Notes: generated by a model from the sequence alone, not told the origin. A stretch of 64,000 nucleotides of DNA from Thalassospira sp. MCCC 1A03138 (GCF_002115785.1 NZ_JFJY01000005.1:248001-312000), one strand, 5' to 3'; shown: positions 8,905-17,716, numbered from the stretch's first letter. A program made the numbers and translations.

Positions 8905-9677
8905 CTGTACAAAACTTTGCAACTGCGGCCTTTTATGATGACGCTCGCCGAGAGGTGAGCGGCAAGGTAACATTTGTTGGGCGCTACAATCGGGAGCTAT
9001 TAGTTCAAAATTTCCCGCATACGATCACGGCGATGCATATTGATGTTACTTACGGAACAGATGTACGCACGCCCGATTTTCTAAAAGAAATACGGTTGAC
9101 TATTCCGAACGAGCCAGAACCAATAGTAGTTCCCCTTGAAGCTCCACTATCAGGCGAGCAGCTCGGCCCGATACCTGACGATGCTAAAGTAATACAATTT
9201 ACTGTCGGAATTCCAATCGCCGGAATTGAAGCAAATGCCCCCAGCGAGATAGTTGTTCATACTTACTCAACCAAAGGAACTCACATCATTGCCGGACGCT
9301 TAAAAATTAATACCGCACCTAAACCATCAGCGGTTAACTGGCATCAAGCAGCCCTGCAATCGATCATCAACCATTTTTCTTCTATAGAAAAGACTGGTGA
9401 CATATCCTTGTTTGATTTATCAGCTAGCACTCTGATGCATCAAATAGTGGCATCATCAGTATGTTCCCCAGACGCGTCTCAAACGGAATGTCGCATAGCA
9501 CTATCTCCACGATCTTGCCTCGTATTACTGCCGATGAAGGTTGAAAATCTAGCATCGAAGCTTGTCTTACGTAGTGAGCACGAGTCATTTGAAACGCTAA
9601 ATGACATCGGTTTCCGTGTTTTATTTTCAGAAGACCAAAAGAATCCCAGAGCAGTCGAGTTTGAAATTCAAAACTAA
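8901..9677 (+). CDS. Third protein of the island operon, unknown function
   Basis: 258 residues, no signal peptide or membrane segment. The first 110 residues look like a beta-sandwich (AAFYDDARREVSGKVTFVGR, then FPHTITAMHIDVTYGT and ...EPEPIVVPLEAP); the 'D-D-x-R-x-E-x-x-GK-x-x-x-x-G-x-Y' start loosely recalls small DUF6941-type proteins, which I cannot verify. The rest has no recognisable motif. It is translationally coupled to the HTH gene by ATGA, so it belongs to the same operon and may be a chaperone, a second effector or cargo of the toxin-antitoxin-like pair. Confidence 0.6.
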   Translation: MTVQNFATAAFYDDARREVSGKVTFVGRYNRELLVQNFPHTITAMHIDVTYGTDVRTPDFLKEIRLTIPNEPEPIVVPLEAPLSGEQLGPIPDDAKVIQFTVGIPIAGIEANAPSEIVVHTYSTKGTHIIAGRLKINTAPKPSAVNWHQAALQSIINHFSSIEKTGDISLFDLSASTLMHQIVASSVCSPDASQTECRIALSPRSCLVLLPMKVENLASKLVLRSEHESFETLNDIGFRVLFSEDQKNPRAVEFEIQN

Positions 9678-9725
9678 TCTTTGGATTATCCAACCAACCA
9701 TTTTAGCGAGACGGTTCAAAAGCGA

Positions 9726-10220
9726 TTAAAAATCCCCCGGAGCACATTGCAGACAGGTCAGCCCCATATCACGCCATTTGTCCACCACCCGCTTGCGATC
9801 ATCGACCACCAGCCATGGGTTAAAACCATCCGCCCGGATTTGTGCCAGAAGTTCTTCCTTGACTTCCTCGTCTGTGCGGTGATCTGCATCTTCCGGGCGC
9901 AGATACATGCCGTCAAACGGAATGCCATGCGCACGAAGCCATGCTTCGGAGCGGTGCTGCCACCCGGCCGGGCGGCCCGAGCAGATTACAATCGCCTGCC
10001 CGGATTGATGCAGAACCCGCAAAAGCCGTTCGATATCTGCAATCGGGGCGGCCTTGTCCATTTCATCGAAAAACGCATCCCAATGCTTTTCCACCCCATG
10101 CACCAGATGCCCCAATTCATCGGCATCGAAATGGGCCAATGTGCCATCCATATCAAACACCACCGCATCACGAACGGACGATATGTTTACCCCTAAAGTA
10201 CTGGTTGTGGGCTGGCTCAC
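9726..10220 (-). CDS. HAD-superfamily phosphatase (polynucleotide-kinase-3'-phosphatase-like)
   Basis: 164 residues. Motif I DMDGT at residues 23-27, motif II in IVICSGRPAG, motif III/IV in the C-terminal VVDDRKRVVDKWRDMGL. The ICSGRPAGW motif with the short cap is like the phosphatase domain of bacterial/phage polynucleotide kinases, which remove 3'-phosphates, but small-molecule phosphatases share the fold. Last gene of the six-gene operon; it overlaps the histidine phosphatase gene by ATGA. With two other phosphoesterases and an ABC importer it probably processes an imported organophosphate. Confidence 0.8.
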   Translation of the reverse strand: MSQPTTSTLGVNISSVRDAVVFDMDGTLAHFDADELGHLVHGVEKHWDAFFDEMDKAAPIADIERLLRVLHQSGQAIVICSGRPAGWQHRSEAWLRAHGIPFDGMYLRPEDADHRTDEEVKEELLAQIRADGFNPWLVVDDRKRVVDKWRDMGLTCLQCAPGDF

Positions 10221-10807
10221 GCGGAAATCTCCCTGATCAAATCTTCGGTCAAATTTTCATATTCCCATCCCATTGCCGTCGGACGAAACAGGATCGGTGT
10301 TGCATTGGCAATGCGCGGGCCTTCGGCATCAAAGCCGGTCATATAAAGAATGCAGCGCCCGACACCCGAATGGGCTACCACCACGGTCAGACGATCACTG
10401 ACCCCGGCCAGCGCGGTCTGCATGGCAAACGATACCCGCTGACACATGGCATCAAATCCCTCGCCATTTGGCGGAGTGTCGAACCGCGAACACACTTCGG
10501 AAATCGGACGGCCTTCAAGATCGCCCCAATGGCGTTCGCGCAATCCGTTAAGAATGTGCAAATCATAATCGGGCAAAACAAGTTCGGCTGTTTTGCGCGC
10601 CCTGTCCTGCGGGCTGACATAGACCGCCTGCCATTTTCCCATCGCCATCAATGGTGCAATCGCACGCGCCTGTTCGCGGCCGGCATTGTTCAATGGCGGC
10701 TCGCTTGACCCGGCGATGATTTCGGCCTTGTTGGCATCGGTTTCCCCGTGCCGGATAAACACAAACGGCACTTTCGGAAAATCGAACGTCTTTGCAGGAT
10801 AAATCAT
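10217..10807 (-). CDS. Histidine phosphatase (phosphoglycerate-mutase-like)
   Basis: 196 residues of the histidine phosphatase superfamily branch 1. The catalytic RHGE sits at residues 19-22, the second catalytic His in VVVAHSGVGR, and the supporting Arg/Glu in VSPQDRARKT and NGLRERHWGDLEG. The active site is complete. It lies 17 bases after the metallo-beta-lactamase-fold gene and is coupled to the HAD gene. It resembles CobC/GpmB-like broad phosphomonoesterases; a role in dephosphorylating a product of the imported compound is inferred from the operon. Confidence 0.87.
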   Translation of the reverse strand: MIYPAKTFDFPKVPFVFIRHGETDANKAEIIAGSSEPPLNNAGREQARAIAPLMAMGKWQAVYVSPQDRARKTAELVLPDYDLHILNGLRERHWGDLEGRPISEVCSRFDTPPNGEGFDAMCQRVSFAMQTALAGVSDRLTVVVAHSGVGRCILYMTGFDAEGPRIANATPILFRPTAMGWEYENLTEDLIREISA

Positions 10808-10824
10808 GTCTGGTTTTCGCCCAT

Positions 10825-11913
10825 TTACAGATAAAACCGATCCGAAAGCTGTAACCGCCCGTCAAAGCCATCGACAAGGGCAAAGTCCTCCGGACGGCCA
10901 TTAAACAGCGGTACGATCTGCATCGCGTGGCAATCATTGGCCATCGCGACCACGTCATCAAACAGCGGATGCACGTTCCAGCGCCGGAAATGGGCATGCC
11001 CCTTTTCGACCATGCGGCGTGCCTCGGCTGGCATGAAACCGGTAAAGATTACATGCGCATCGCGGCCCAGCCGTCCGTCCCTTCCCCATTTTTCAATCAG
11101 TTCGCCCGCCACGCCATATGTGCCGCACGGCGCGTGACACAAAAGCAATCTGGCATCCGGATTGAAATCCCGCGCCTTGTCCTTAAGCCCGCGCAGCTTT
11201 TTGATCGAATCAAACGATACATAATCCGATCCCCCGTCGCCCAGAACCTGTTTAACGCGCCCATAGCACCGCGCATCCATCGACCAGTCGGCCATGCCGT
11301 GTTTTTCAAACAGCAACGCCATTTCAGCCGCCCGCCCGCTCGGCGGTACAGGAAACAGGATCTGGCCATCAAGTTTGGACATCTTGGTCAAAAGCCCGTC
11401 GATCCGCACCTGCTGTGTCAGGCGTTCCATACCATAGGACGCGTCCATCAAAACCGTCGCCGCGTCGGGCGGCGTGTCATACAGGAAGTAATCAGATTCC
11501 TTGCAGAAATCGCCGGTGTAAAGAACCCCGCCACCCAGTTCAAAATGCAGCCATACTCCGCCAAAGGCATGCCCAGTCCTCCCGGTCGTAACCGTCACAC
11601 CGTCAACCTGGATTTCCCCATAAGGTGGCAGGATGATCACATTCGCACCGGCGGGTAATGACCGTGCTGTGACTTCGGTACAATAAATCGGCAGGCCTGC
11701 CGCAATAACTTCGGCCGCGGCCCCGATATGATCGACATGATCATGAGTAATGAAAACAGCGTTAACTTTATTGAGCCATGCCAGGTCAAAACCGCTGTCA
11801 TTTTCCGGACCGACCCCGCAATCAAGCAGCCAGCGCCGGTTGAAAAACTCCAGCCACAGACAGGCCGGGCCCTTTTCACCAAGTCCCGATAAAACACGAA
11901 TCCGGGCAGACAT
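10825..11913 (-). CDS. Metallo-beta-lactamase-fold hydrolase (phosphodiesterase-like)
   Basis: 362 residues. The metal site HDHVDH is at residues 57-62; later ligands are in the GRTGHAFGG block and the YTGDFC block (bridging Asp), followed by a long C-terminal part (LLLCHAPCGTYG, VIFTGFMPAEARRM) resembling RNase Z/beta-CASP-like or PhnP-like phosphodiesterases more than thiolesterases. It overlaps the ABC ATPase stop by the TCA/CAT junction at 11911-11915, so it is the fourth gene of the operon. Likely the first enzyme to act on an imported phosphodiester; substrate unknown. Confidence 0.82.
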   Translation of the reverse strand: MSARIRVLSGLGEKGPACLWLEFFNRRWLLDCGVGPENDSGFDLAWLNKVNAVFITHDHVDHIGAAAEVIAAGLPIYCTEVTARSLPAGANVIILPPYGEIQVDGVTVTTGRTGHAFGGVWLHFELGGGVLYTGDFCKESDYFLYDTPPDAATVLMDASYGMERLTQQVRIDGLLTKMSKLDGQILFPVPPSGRAAEMALLFEKHGMADWSMDARCYGRVKQVLGDGGSDYVSFDSIKKLRGLKDKARDFNPDARLLLCHAPCGTYGVAGELIEKWGRDGRLGRDAHVIFTGFMPAEARRMVEKGHAHFRRWNVHPLFDDVVAMANDCHAMQIVPLFNGRPEDFALVDGFDGRLQLSDRFYL

Positions 11914-12989
11914 CAGGCGGCCTCATCTTCTGATCGGTTAAACACCCATCCATCGGAAATCACCAATCCGACGGTTTCGCCGATCCGTGCGCGTTTCGTC
12001 GCATAAACCGGTAAAACCTGGTCGGCACCGACCCGAACCTGAAGACGGAACCGACCGCCCAGATAAACGCAATCCTCGACCGAACCGCGCAATGTCCCGA
12101 CCTCGTCGACCCAGACATCCTCTGGCCGCAAACACAAACCAAGTTCGTTCATATTGCTGGCCGCCTTCTGGCAAATCCGCGCATGGATCGCCGCATCACC
12201 CAATCGCACCGAACACCGTCCGGCACCCCGCATGGATACGTCACCAATCGGCAACACCGCCCCAGCCCCGACAAAGCCCGCGACCATATGATCGGCCGGT
12301 TCACGGTAAAGGGTTTCCGGGGCCGCCATCTGACGAATGCAGCCCTTGTCCATCACCGCAATCCGGTCGGCCATGGCCATGGCTTCGGCCTGATCGTGGG
12401 TGACGTAAATCATTGTCGCCCCGGTCCGGCGATGGAAATCCAGAAATGCCTGCTGCATGGTTTCGCGCAGATGCACATCAAGGTTTGCAAGCGGTTCGTC
12501 CAGCAACACCGCGCGCGGCTCCATCACCAGACAGCGCGCCAATGCAACCCGCTGGCGCTGCCCACCCGAAAGTTCCGTCGGGCTGCGGTCGGCATAAGGT
12601 TCAAGGGCAACAATCGACAATGCCTCGGCAATTTTCGCATCACGTTCCGCCCGGCCAAGCCCGCGCACCTCCAACGGATAACCGACATTGCGCGCCACCG
12701 ACATATGCGGCCAAAGCGCATAGGACTGAAACACGATGCCAAGGTTGCGTGCTTCTGGATTGATCATCACCCCGTTGGCAGGATCGGCAACTGCCTGCCC
12801 GCCCAGTGCGATGACGCCCTGATCGGGTTCCTCGAAACCGGCCAGAAGACGCAGCAAAGTCGTCTTGCCACAGCCCGACGGCCCCAGAAGGGCAACAAAT
12901 TCGCCATCATGGATATCAAGCGATACCTGATTGACCGCGCGGTAATCGCCAAAAGATTTGGTAATCCGCGAAAGATTTATGTCTGCCAT
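11913..12989 (-). CDS. ABC transporter ATP-binding protein (Fe3+/phosphonate/polyamine type)
   Basis: 358-residue importer ATPase of the FbpC/PhnT/PotA class. Walker A GPSGCGKTT at residues 36-44, signature ELSGGQRQRVALARCL, Walker B AVLLDEPLANLD, the switch His in IYVTHDQAEAMAMADRI, and a C-terminal TOBE domain (PIGDVSMRGAGRCSVRLGDA). It overlaps the permease gene by 13 bases. It drives the permease encoded immediately upstream. The sequence class covers iron, spermidine, thiamine, aminoethylphosphonate and glycerophosphodiester; the neighbouring phosphoesterases argue for an organophosphate. Confidence 0.9.
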   Translation of the reverse strand: MADINLSRITKSFGDYRAVNQVSLDIHDGEFVALLGPSGCGKTTLLRLLAGFEEPDQGVIALGGQAVADPANGVMINPEARNLGIVFQSYALWPHMSVARNVGYPLEVRGLGRAERDAKIAEALSIVALEPYADRSPTELSGGQRQRVALARCLVMEPRAVLLDEPLANLDVHLRETMQQAFLDFHRRTGATMIYVTHDQAEAMAMADRIAVMDKGCIRQMAAPETLYREPADHMVAGFVGAGAVLPIGDVSMRGAGRCSVRLGDAAIHARICQKAASNMNELGLCLRPEDVWVDEVGTLRGSVEDCVYLGGRFRLQVRVGADQVLPVYATKRARIGETVGLVISDGWVFNRSEDEAA

Positions 12990-14713
12990 GGCACAACTCC
13001 CTTGGGCAAACGACGTGATGCCAGTTGGAAACCGGTCATCAACGCAATAACAACCAGCACGACCAATACCGCCACGGCCGAGGCCAGAACGGTGTCGCCA
13101 CTGTCATCGAGATTGAAGATCAAAACACCCAGCGTCTCGTTTCCGGCCGACCACAAAAGGGCCGAAACCGTCAATTCGTTAAACGCTGTCAAAAACACAA
13201 GTAACGCGCCGGCTGCCGCCGACGGTGCCGCCAATGGCAAAAGGATATCGCGCAACCGGCGGCCAAGCCCTGCACCGCATGCCTGTGCCGCTTCTTCCAA
13301 TGCCGGATCAAGCTGGGAAAAACTGTTCATCACCGGGCGCAGCGCAATCACCAGAAACCGAGCCAGATAGGCAACAAAAATGATCGCAAGCGTGCCATAC
13401 AAACTGATATCGATTACCGGAATGCGGATGAACAGAAGAATACAGGCAATCGCCAAAACCACACCGGGCAAGGCATAGGGCACCTCGACCAGAAGATTGA
13501 CCATATGGGTCAACCGGGTTGGCCGCCGGACAATCACATAAGCCAGCGGCAAACAGATCGCGACCAGCGTCACCGCCGCACCGATCGACAACATGAAACT
13601 GTTATGGAACGCCCGGATGGTCGAGGGCTGAACAAACAGGACTTCGTAAAACGCATCGAAACTGTAATTGGCAAGACTTAGCTTAACGCCAAATGCCGGG
13701 ACCAATGCGGTCGCAACCAACGCCATCAACGGGATCACCAGAATGGCGATCAAAACCGTCCAAAGCACCGCTTCAACAAATGTCCTGCGTGCGCCCAACC
13801 GGATATCAAGTGGCCGCCCCACCATCCCCATAAGACGATAGTCACGCTTGCCCAATAACCGGTGATGCACCGCCACGCCCAAAATCGCAATCGTCCCGAT
13901 CAGCATCGCCAGTACCGAAACCTCGCCCAGAACCGACGGACCAAATCCCGCCAGCTTCTGATAAATCAAGGTCGGTAATGTCGAATAATTGGCGGGTATC
14001 CCCAACATCGCCGGTATCCCGAAATTGCCAAGGGCCGTGACAAACGCCATCGCCGTCCCGGCAATCAAACCGGGGCTTGTCAGTGGCAAAATGATCTGCC
14101 ACCACAAACGACCGCCACGCGCACCCGCCAAACGGGCTGCTTCGATCTGTTCGCGCGGCAGCATGCGCAAATTGGCCCGAAGGGTCAGAAACACGATTGA
14201 TGCATGCTGAATACCCAGCAAAAGCGCAATCCCCTCGGCCGAATAAAACGGCTGGGGCGATCCCATCGGGGGTGCCATGCCAAGCGCATTCAAAAGCGCG
14301 CTGCTCGGCCCGGTCAGTTGCACCCACGCCAACGCCGTGATCTGCGGCGGGATCATCATCGGGATCATGAAACAGAAAACCAGTACCGCCTTGGCGCGGA
14401 TATCGGTCAGTGCGACCAGAAAGGCAAACGCGCCCCCGATCAGAAGCGAGATAATCGTTCCAAGCCCTGCGGTATAGAGACTGTTGGCAGTTGCCCGCCA
14501 TGTCGTCGAACTGCCCAGAACATCGCGGATGTAATCCGCACTGGGCACACCGCCAACAAACACGCCCTCAATCGCAAGGCGCACAATCGGTAAAATCGAA
14601 ATCACGAACACCGGCAATAAAAGCCATGGCAGCAACCGGTCCGAAGACCGGTTGCCAACCGTCGGGCTTTCAAAGCCGGGCATGAAGCCGCGAAGGCGAC
14701 TTGCAGCCTGCAT
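12977..14713 (-). CDS. ABC transporter permease, double-domain (FbpB/PhnU-V-like)
   Basis: 578 residues with about twelve membrane segments and two binding-protein-dependent permease domains in one chain (EAA-type loops ARLAGARGGRLWWQIILPL and EEAAQACGAGLGRRLRDILL). This fused form is typical of iron(III) and aminoethylphosphonate-type importers. The start codon shares a base with the TAA of the binding-protein gene (14711-14715), and its end overlaps the ATPase gene by 13 bases, showing one transcript. Confidence 0.88.
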   Translation of the reverse strand: MQAASRLRGFMPGFESPTVGNRSSDRLLPWLLLPVFVISILPIVRLAIEGVFVGGVPSADYIRDVLGSSTTWRATANSLYTAGLGTIISLLIGGAFAFLVALTDIRAKAVLVFCFMIPMMIPPQITALAWVQLTGPSSALLNALGMAPPMGSPQPFYSAEGIALLLGIQHASIVFLTLRANLRMLPREQIEAARLAGARGGRLWWQIILPLTSPGLIAGTAMAFVTALGNFGIPAMLGIPANYSTLPTLIYQKLAGFGPSVLGEVSVLAMLIGTIAILGVAVHHRLLGKRDYRLMGMVGRPLDIRLGARRTFVEAVLWTVLIAILVIPLMALVATALVPAFGVKLSLANYSFDAFYEVLFVQPSTIRAFHNSFMLSIGAAVTLVAICLPLAYVIVRRPTRLTHMVNLLVEVPYALPGVVLAIACILLFIRIPVIDISLYGTLAIIFVAYLARFLVIALRPVMNSFSQLDPALEEAAQACGAGLGRRLRDILLPLAAPSAAAGALLVFLTAFNELTVSALLWSAGNETLGVLIFNLDDSGDTVLASAVAVLVVLVVIALMTGFQLASRRLPKGVVPWQT

Positions 14714-15696
14714 TATTCAGCCCCGAAAATGTCCGCGAACTTTTTCTTGTTCGCTTCTGCCTGTTCCAGTGCCACGGCCGGATTGAAATCCATCAGCTTG
14801 ATGTCGCTGCGTGCCGGGAAACCTTCCGGCAATGCCATGTCGCCGCGTGCCGGGACATAACCCATGTCCAGAACCAGTTCCTGGCCTTTGCTCGACAGAA
14901 CAAAATCAACAAACTTGTGCGCCGCATCGACGTTTTTGGCGTCTTTCATGATCGCAACCGGCTCGGTCACATAGGTGACACCTTCGGTCGGGAAAACGAA
15001 ATCAACCGGCGAACCTTCGGCCTTGCCACGGATCGCAAGGAAATCGACAACCACACCATACGGCTTTTCGCCCGATGCAACGGCCTTGAACACGCCGCCA
15101 TTACCACCCTGTGCACGCGCTTCGTTCGCGGCCAGTGCCTGATAATAATCCCAACCCAGTTCCTTGTTTTCCGTCAGGGTCGACAGATGAATAAGGGCTG
15201 CACCGGAATAAAGCGGGCTTGGCATCACAACCTGATTTTTCATCGCCGGATCGGCAAGATCGGCCCAGCTTTTCGGGGCTTTCTCGACACCAGTATTATA
15301 AACAATGCCGGTCGTGATCAGCTTGGTCGAATAGTAATAACCATCCGCATCATAAAGGGCGGCTTCATAGGCCGATGCTTCGGGCGATTTATACGCTTGC
15401 AAAAGCCCCTCGCCCTTCATGCCTTCCAGGGTCACGGTATCGGCGATCAGCAAAACATCCGGGCGCGGATCACCTGCCGCAATCTCGGCACGTAGTTTTG
15501 CCATCAGCTTGGTGGTGCCATCACGCACCCATTCGACTTCAACATCCGGATAGGCAGCCTTGAAGGCATCGACGGTGGTCTGGGCATCCTGATTTGGCTG
15601 GCTGGTATAAAGAACCAGTTTCTCGGCTGCCTGACCAACAACTGGCAGCATCATCGCAGCCGAAGCCACGGCAGCAAGAAGAACGTTACGCATCAT
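14713..15696 (-). CDS. Periplasmic solute-binding protein (AfuA/FbpA/PhnS-like)
   Basis: Exported family-1 solute-binding protein. The ATG at 15696 is preferred because AAGGG lies six bases upstream; the ATG at 15702 touches that ribosome site. A signal peptide (VLLAAVASAAMMLPVVGQAA) precedes EKLVLYTSQPNQDAQTTVDA, the hallmark start of iron/aminoethylphosphonate binding proteins; DVLLIADTVTLEGM and YNTGVEKAPKSWADL are also family blocks. The two tyrosines that clamp Fe3+ in FbpA are not obvious to me. First gene of the six-gene operon, divergent from the DeoR gene. Confidence 0.87.
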   Translation of the reverse strand: MMRNVLLAAVASAAMMLPVVGQAAEKLVLYTSQPNQDAQTTVDAFKAAYPDVEVEWVRDGTTKLMAKLRAEIAAGDPRPDVLLIADTVTLEGMKGEGLLQAYKSPEASAYEAALYDADGYYYSTKLITTGIVYNTGVEKAPKSWADLADPAMKNQVVMPSPLYSGAALIHLSTLTENKELGWDYYQALAANEARAQGGNGGVFKAVASGEKPYGVVVDFLAIRGKAEGSPVDFVFPTEGVTYVTEPVAIMKDAKNVDAAHKFVDFVLSSKGQELVLDMGYVPARGDMALPEGFPARSDIKLMDFNPAVALEQAEANKKKFADIFGAE

Positions 15697-15745
15697 CCAC
15701 ATCCCTTGATTGCGTGGGGCGTACCTTTTGCGGCCACCCCGAAGG

Positions 15746-15757
15746 TTTCGTTCGAAA
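15746..15757. promoter_or_regulatory. TTTCG-TT-CGAAA palindrome, candidate DeoR/GlpR-type operator 1
   Basis: A perfect 5-2-5 palindrome 50 bases upstream of the binding-protein start, in the divergent promoter region shared with the DeoR-family gene. Operators of GlpR-like repressors are typically built from TTTCG/CGAAA half-sites. Well placed to block the transporter operon. Confidence 0.5.
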
Positions 15758-15894
15758 ACAATCCGACGGGGACGCTATATGGATTTCGATTTCAGTTGTG
15801 TGACAAAGCAAAGAATTAAATGTTTCAACAAGCGTACCGGGCTTTTCAGACATAACCAAGCCTGTCTATACTCCGTGACATCGCGAAACACCTG

Positions 15895-15908
15895 CTTTCG
15901 AACGAAAG
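15895..15908. promoter_or_regulatory. CTTTCG-AA-CGAAAG palindrome, candidate DeoR/GlpR-type operator 2
   Basis: A second perfect palindrome with the same TTTCG-NN-CGAAA core, 18 bases before the DeoR-family start codon. Together with site 1 (about 150 bases away) it would allow autoregulation and looping. Recurrence of the same core twice in one intergenic region is the main support. Confidence 0.5.
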
Positions 15909-15925
15909 AATATCAAAGGAAACCA

Positions 15926-16699
15926 ATGTCCGATCCCGTGCCACTTGACCGCCGCCGCGACCGGATTGTCGCCCTTGTCAAATCCTGCGGCTTCATGGCG
16001 GTCGAAGAACTGGCACGCCGCTTTAACGTCTCGGTCCAGACAATCCGGACCGATCTGCGCGATTTGCAGGAACAGGGGCGCATCTTCCGCCGCCATGGCC
16101 TTGCCGGTCCGGCGCCCGATCCGGATAACTCGGCCTATGAAAAACGCGAAGTCTGGAACCGCAGTGGCAAACGCGCCCTTGCCGCCAAACTCGCCGATAT
16201 CATCCCCGAAGGCTGCACCATCGCGATTGGCACCGGCACCACCGCCGAACTGGCCGCCCAAAGCCTGACCTCGCACCGTAACCTGACGGTGCTGACCAAC
16301 AATATCCATGTGGTACTGACATTACAAAACGCGCCCAATGTCACGTTACGCCTTGCGGGCGGGACCATCCGCACCCGCGATCTTGATATCATCGGGGCTG
16401 ACAGTGCGGAATTCTTTGGCACCTACCGCGCCGATTTCGGGATTGTCAGTGTCGGGGGGATGTCGGAAACCGGGGACCTGATGGATTTCAACATGGACGA
16501 AGTCCGCGCACGTCGCGCCCTTGCCGCCTGCTGCGATCACGCGATCCTATTGGTCGATGAAAAAAAGGTCGGTCGCAAGGCCCTGTGCCGCGATGGTCAT
16601 GCATCGGATTTCAAAACCGTAATGCTTAACACCGCACCGGGCGATATTTTGCAACAGCAACTGGTTCGGGGCCGATCACAGGTGATCGTCGCGAACTAG
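15926..16699 (+). CDS. DeoR-family transcriptional repressor, GlpR-like
   Basis: 257 residues from the ATG at 15926, chosen by AAAGGA just upstream and by the normal DeoR N-terminus (DRRRDRIVALVKSCGFMAVE). An HTH_DeoR at residues 8-60 contains VEELARRFNVSVQTIRTDLR. The sensor domain is GlpR-like: GTGTTAELAAQSL, NNIHVVLTL, GADSAEFFGTYRADFGIVSV, MDFNMDEVRARRAL. GlpR-type repressors respond to glycerol-3-phosphate. It is divergent from the six-gene transporter/phosphoesterase operon, with two TTTCG-NN-CGAAA palindromes between them, so that operon is the probable target. Confidence 0.85.
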   Translation: MSDPVPLDRRRDRIVALVKSCGFMAVEELARRFNVSVQTIRTDLRDLQEQGRIFRRHGLAGPAPDPDNSAYEKREVWNRSGKRALAAKLADIIPEGCTIAIGTGTTAELAAQSLTSHRNLTVLTNNIHVVLTLQNAPNVTLRLAGGTIRTRDLDIIGADSAEFFGTYRADFGIVSVGGMSETGDLMDFNMDEVRARRALAACCDHAILLVDEKKVGRKALCRDGHASDFKTVMLNTAPGDILQQQLVRGRSQVIVAN

Positions 16700-16701
16700 G
16701 A

Positions 16702-17496
16702 TTACGCTGCGCCCTTGCACCCGGTCGCCGAAAGTGTCGGTTCTTCGCAGATATTCAAATCACGGCAAACATGCAGGGTATGGTTGGGTGCCACCGCGAT
16801 CCAGCTATCGCTTTCGGCATCCAGCGGTTCGGACACGACAATCACATGATCCCCACGCTTGCGCCAGTAAAGTGAGGGCGGCTTGTCATCGCTGGCATGG
16901 CGGATGGCACAAACGCTTTCGCCATTTGACAGGCAGGCGGTGAAACGGAAGGGCGCAGTTGCACCGCGTTCGTTCATTTCACGTTCGACAACTTCGATGG
17001 TTTTGCGGATCGCGCGATGCGGATCGGTGCGCAAACCAAATGTCAGCATCAAACAGAAAATAAGCTCGCTATCGGTCGTGCCATGGCGGGTGGCGTAAAA
17101 TTCATCATCGATCATCGCTTCCAGCACGCGCCGCACCAACGGATAATCCCCGATCTGGCCGTTATGCATGAACAGGTAATTGTCATGCGCAAACGGATGG
17201 CAGTTGGTGCGGCTGGTTTCGGTCCCCGTCGATGCCCGAACATGGGCGAAAAACATGCCTGATCGGATATGATGGGCAAGCGACCGCAGGTTCGGATCAT
17301 TCCAAGCCGGAAGGATTTCACGATAAAGACCAGGCGTCTTGCGCTCGTCATACCAGCCGATACCAAAACCATCGCCATTGGTTGGCGTTTTGGCCTGTTC
17401 GGCATGCAGGCTTTGTTCAACAAGGGAATGGCGCGGCTCGAACACCAGTTTTTCAAGATAAACCGGATCTCCGATATAGCTCAGCCAGCGGCACAT
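16702..17496 (-). CDS. Class II glutamine amidotransferase (YafJ/EgtC-like)
   Basis: 264 residues. Starts MCRWLSYIG: Met removal exposes Cys2, the nucleophile of N-terminal-nucleophile amidotransferases. Supporting blocks NGDGFGIGWY, FAHVRASTG, NCHPFAHDNYLFMHNGQI and DSELIFCLML match the YafJ/GATase_4 family. It hydrolyses an amide, classically the glutamine side chain; in EgtC the substrate is a gamma-glutamyl ergothioneine precursor, but no egt genes are visible here. It converges on the DeoR gene with only two bases between stops. Confidence 0.85.
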   Translation of the reverse strand: MCRWLSYIGDPVYLEKLVFEPRHSLVEQSLHAEQAKTPTNGDGFGIGWYDERKTPGLYREILPAWNDPNLRSLAHHIRSGMFFAHVRASTGTETSRTNCHPFAHDNYLFMHNGQIGDYPLVRRVLEAMIDDEFYATRHGTTDSELIFCLMLTFGLRTDPHRAIRKTIEVVEREMNERGATAPFRFTACLSNGESVCAIRHASDDKPPSLYWRKRGDHVIVVSEPLDAESDSWIAVAPNHTLHVCRDLNICEEPTLSATGCKGAA

Positions 17497-17716
17497 ATGA
17501 CTTCCCTTGATTGACGTTACGGCATGAAGCGGCGCGACGCGTTATCTATGCCGGGAAACTACATAACGGTCAATGTGATATTTATGGTTTTGGTCGATCT
17601 TCCGGCTGCCTTGCGCAATCTGCCGGATACAGTTGGGGATGGATAATAAAAAGAACAATAAAGCACTTGCCAACCGGGGGGATTATCCGTATTTTCCGCG
17701 CCACAAAATGAATCGT

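Larger units (their letters stand above)
7712..9712. other. AT-rich inserted segment (putative small island)
   Basis: Base composition drops sharply after msrB and recovers before the HAD gene at 9726. Codon use in the three enclosed genes is AT-rich (many AAA, ATA, TTA), unlike all neighbours. Bases 7712-7985 hold no gene I can support; they contain AT-rich DNA that probably carries the operon promoter. I saw no integrase, tRNA or flanking direct repeat, so the insertion mechanism is unknown. Confidence 0.65.

Noticed and set aside
7712-9712. Direct repeats bounding the AT-rich island
   Set aside because: No matching repeats of useful length at the two composition boundaries by eye.
12183-13370. 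395-codon plus-strand ORF opposite the ABC ATPase and permease
   Set aside because: Shadow of clear ABC genes; Pro/Arg/His-rich translation typical of antisense reading of GC-rich coding DNA.
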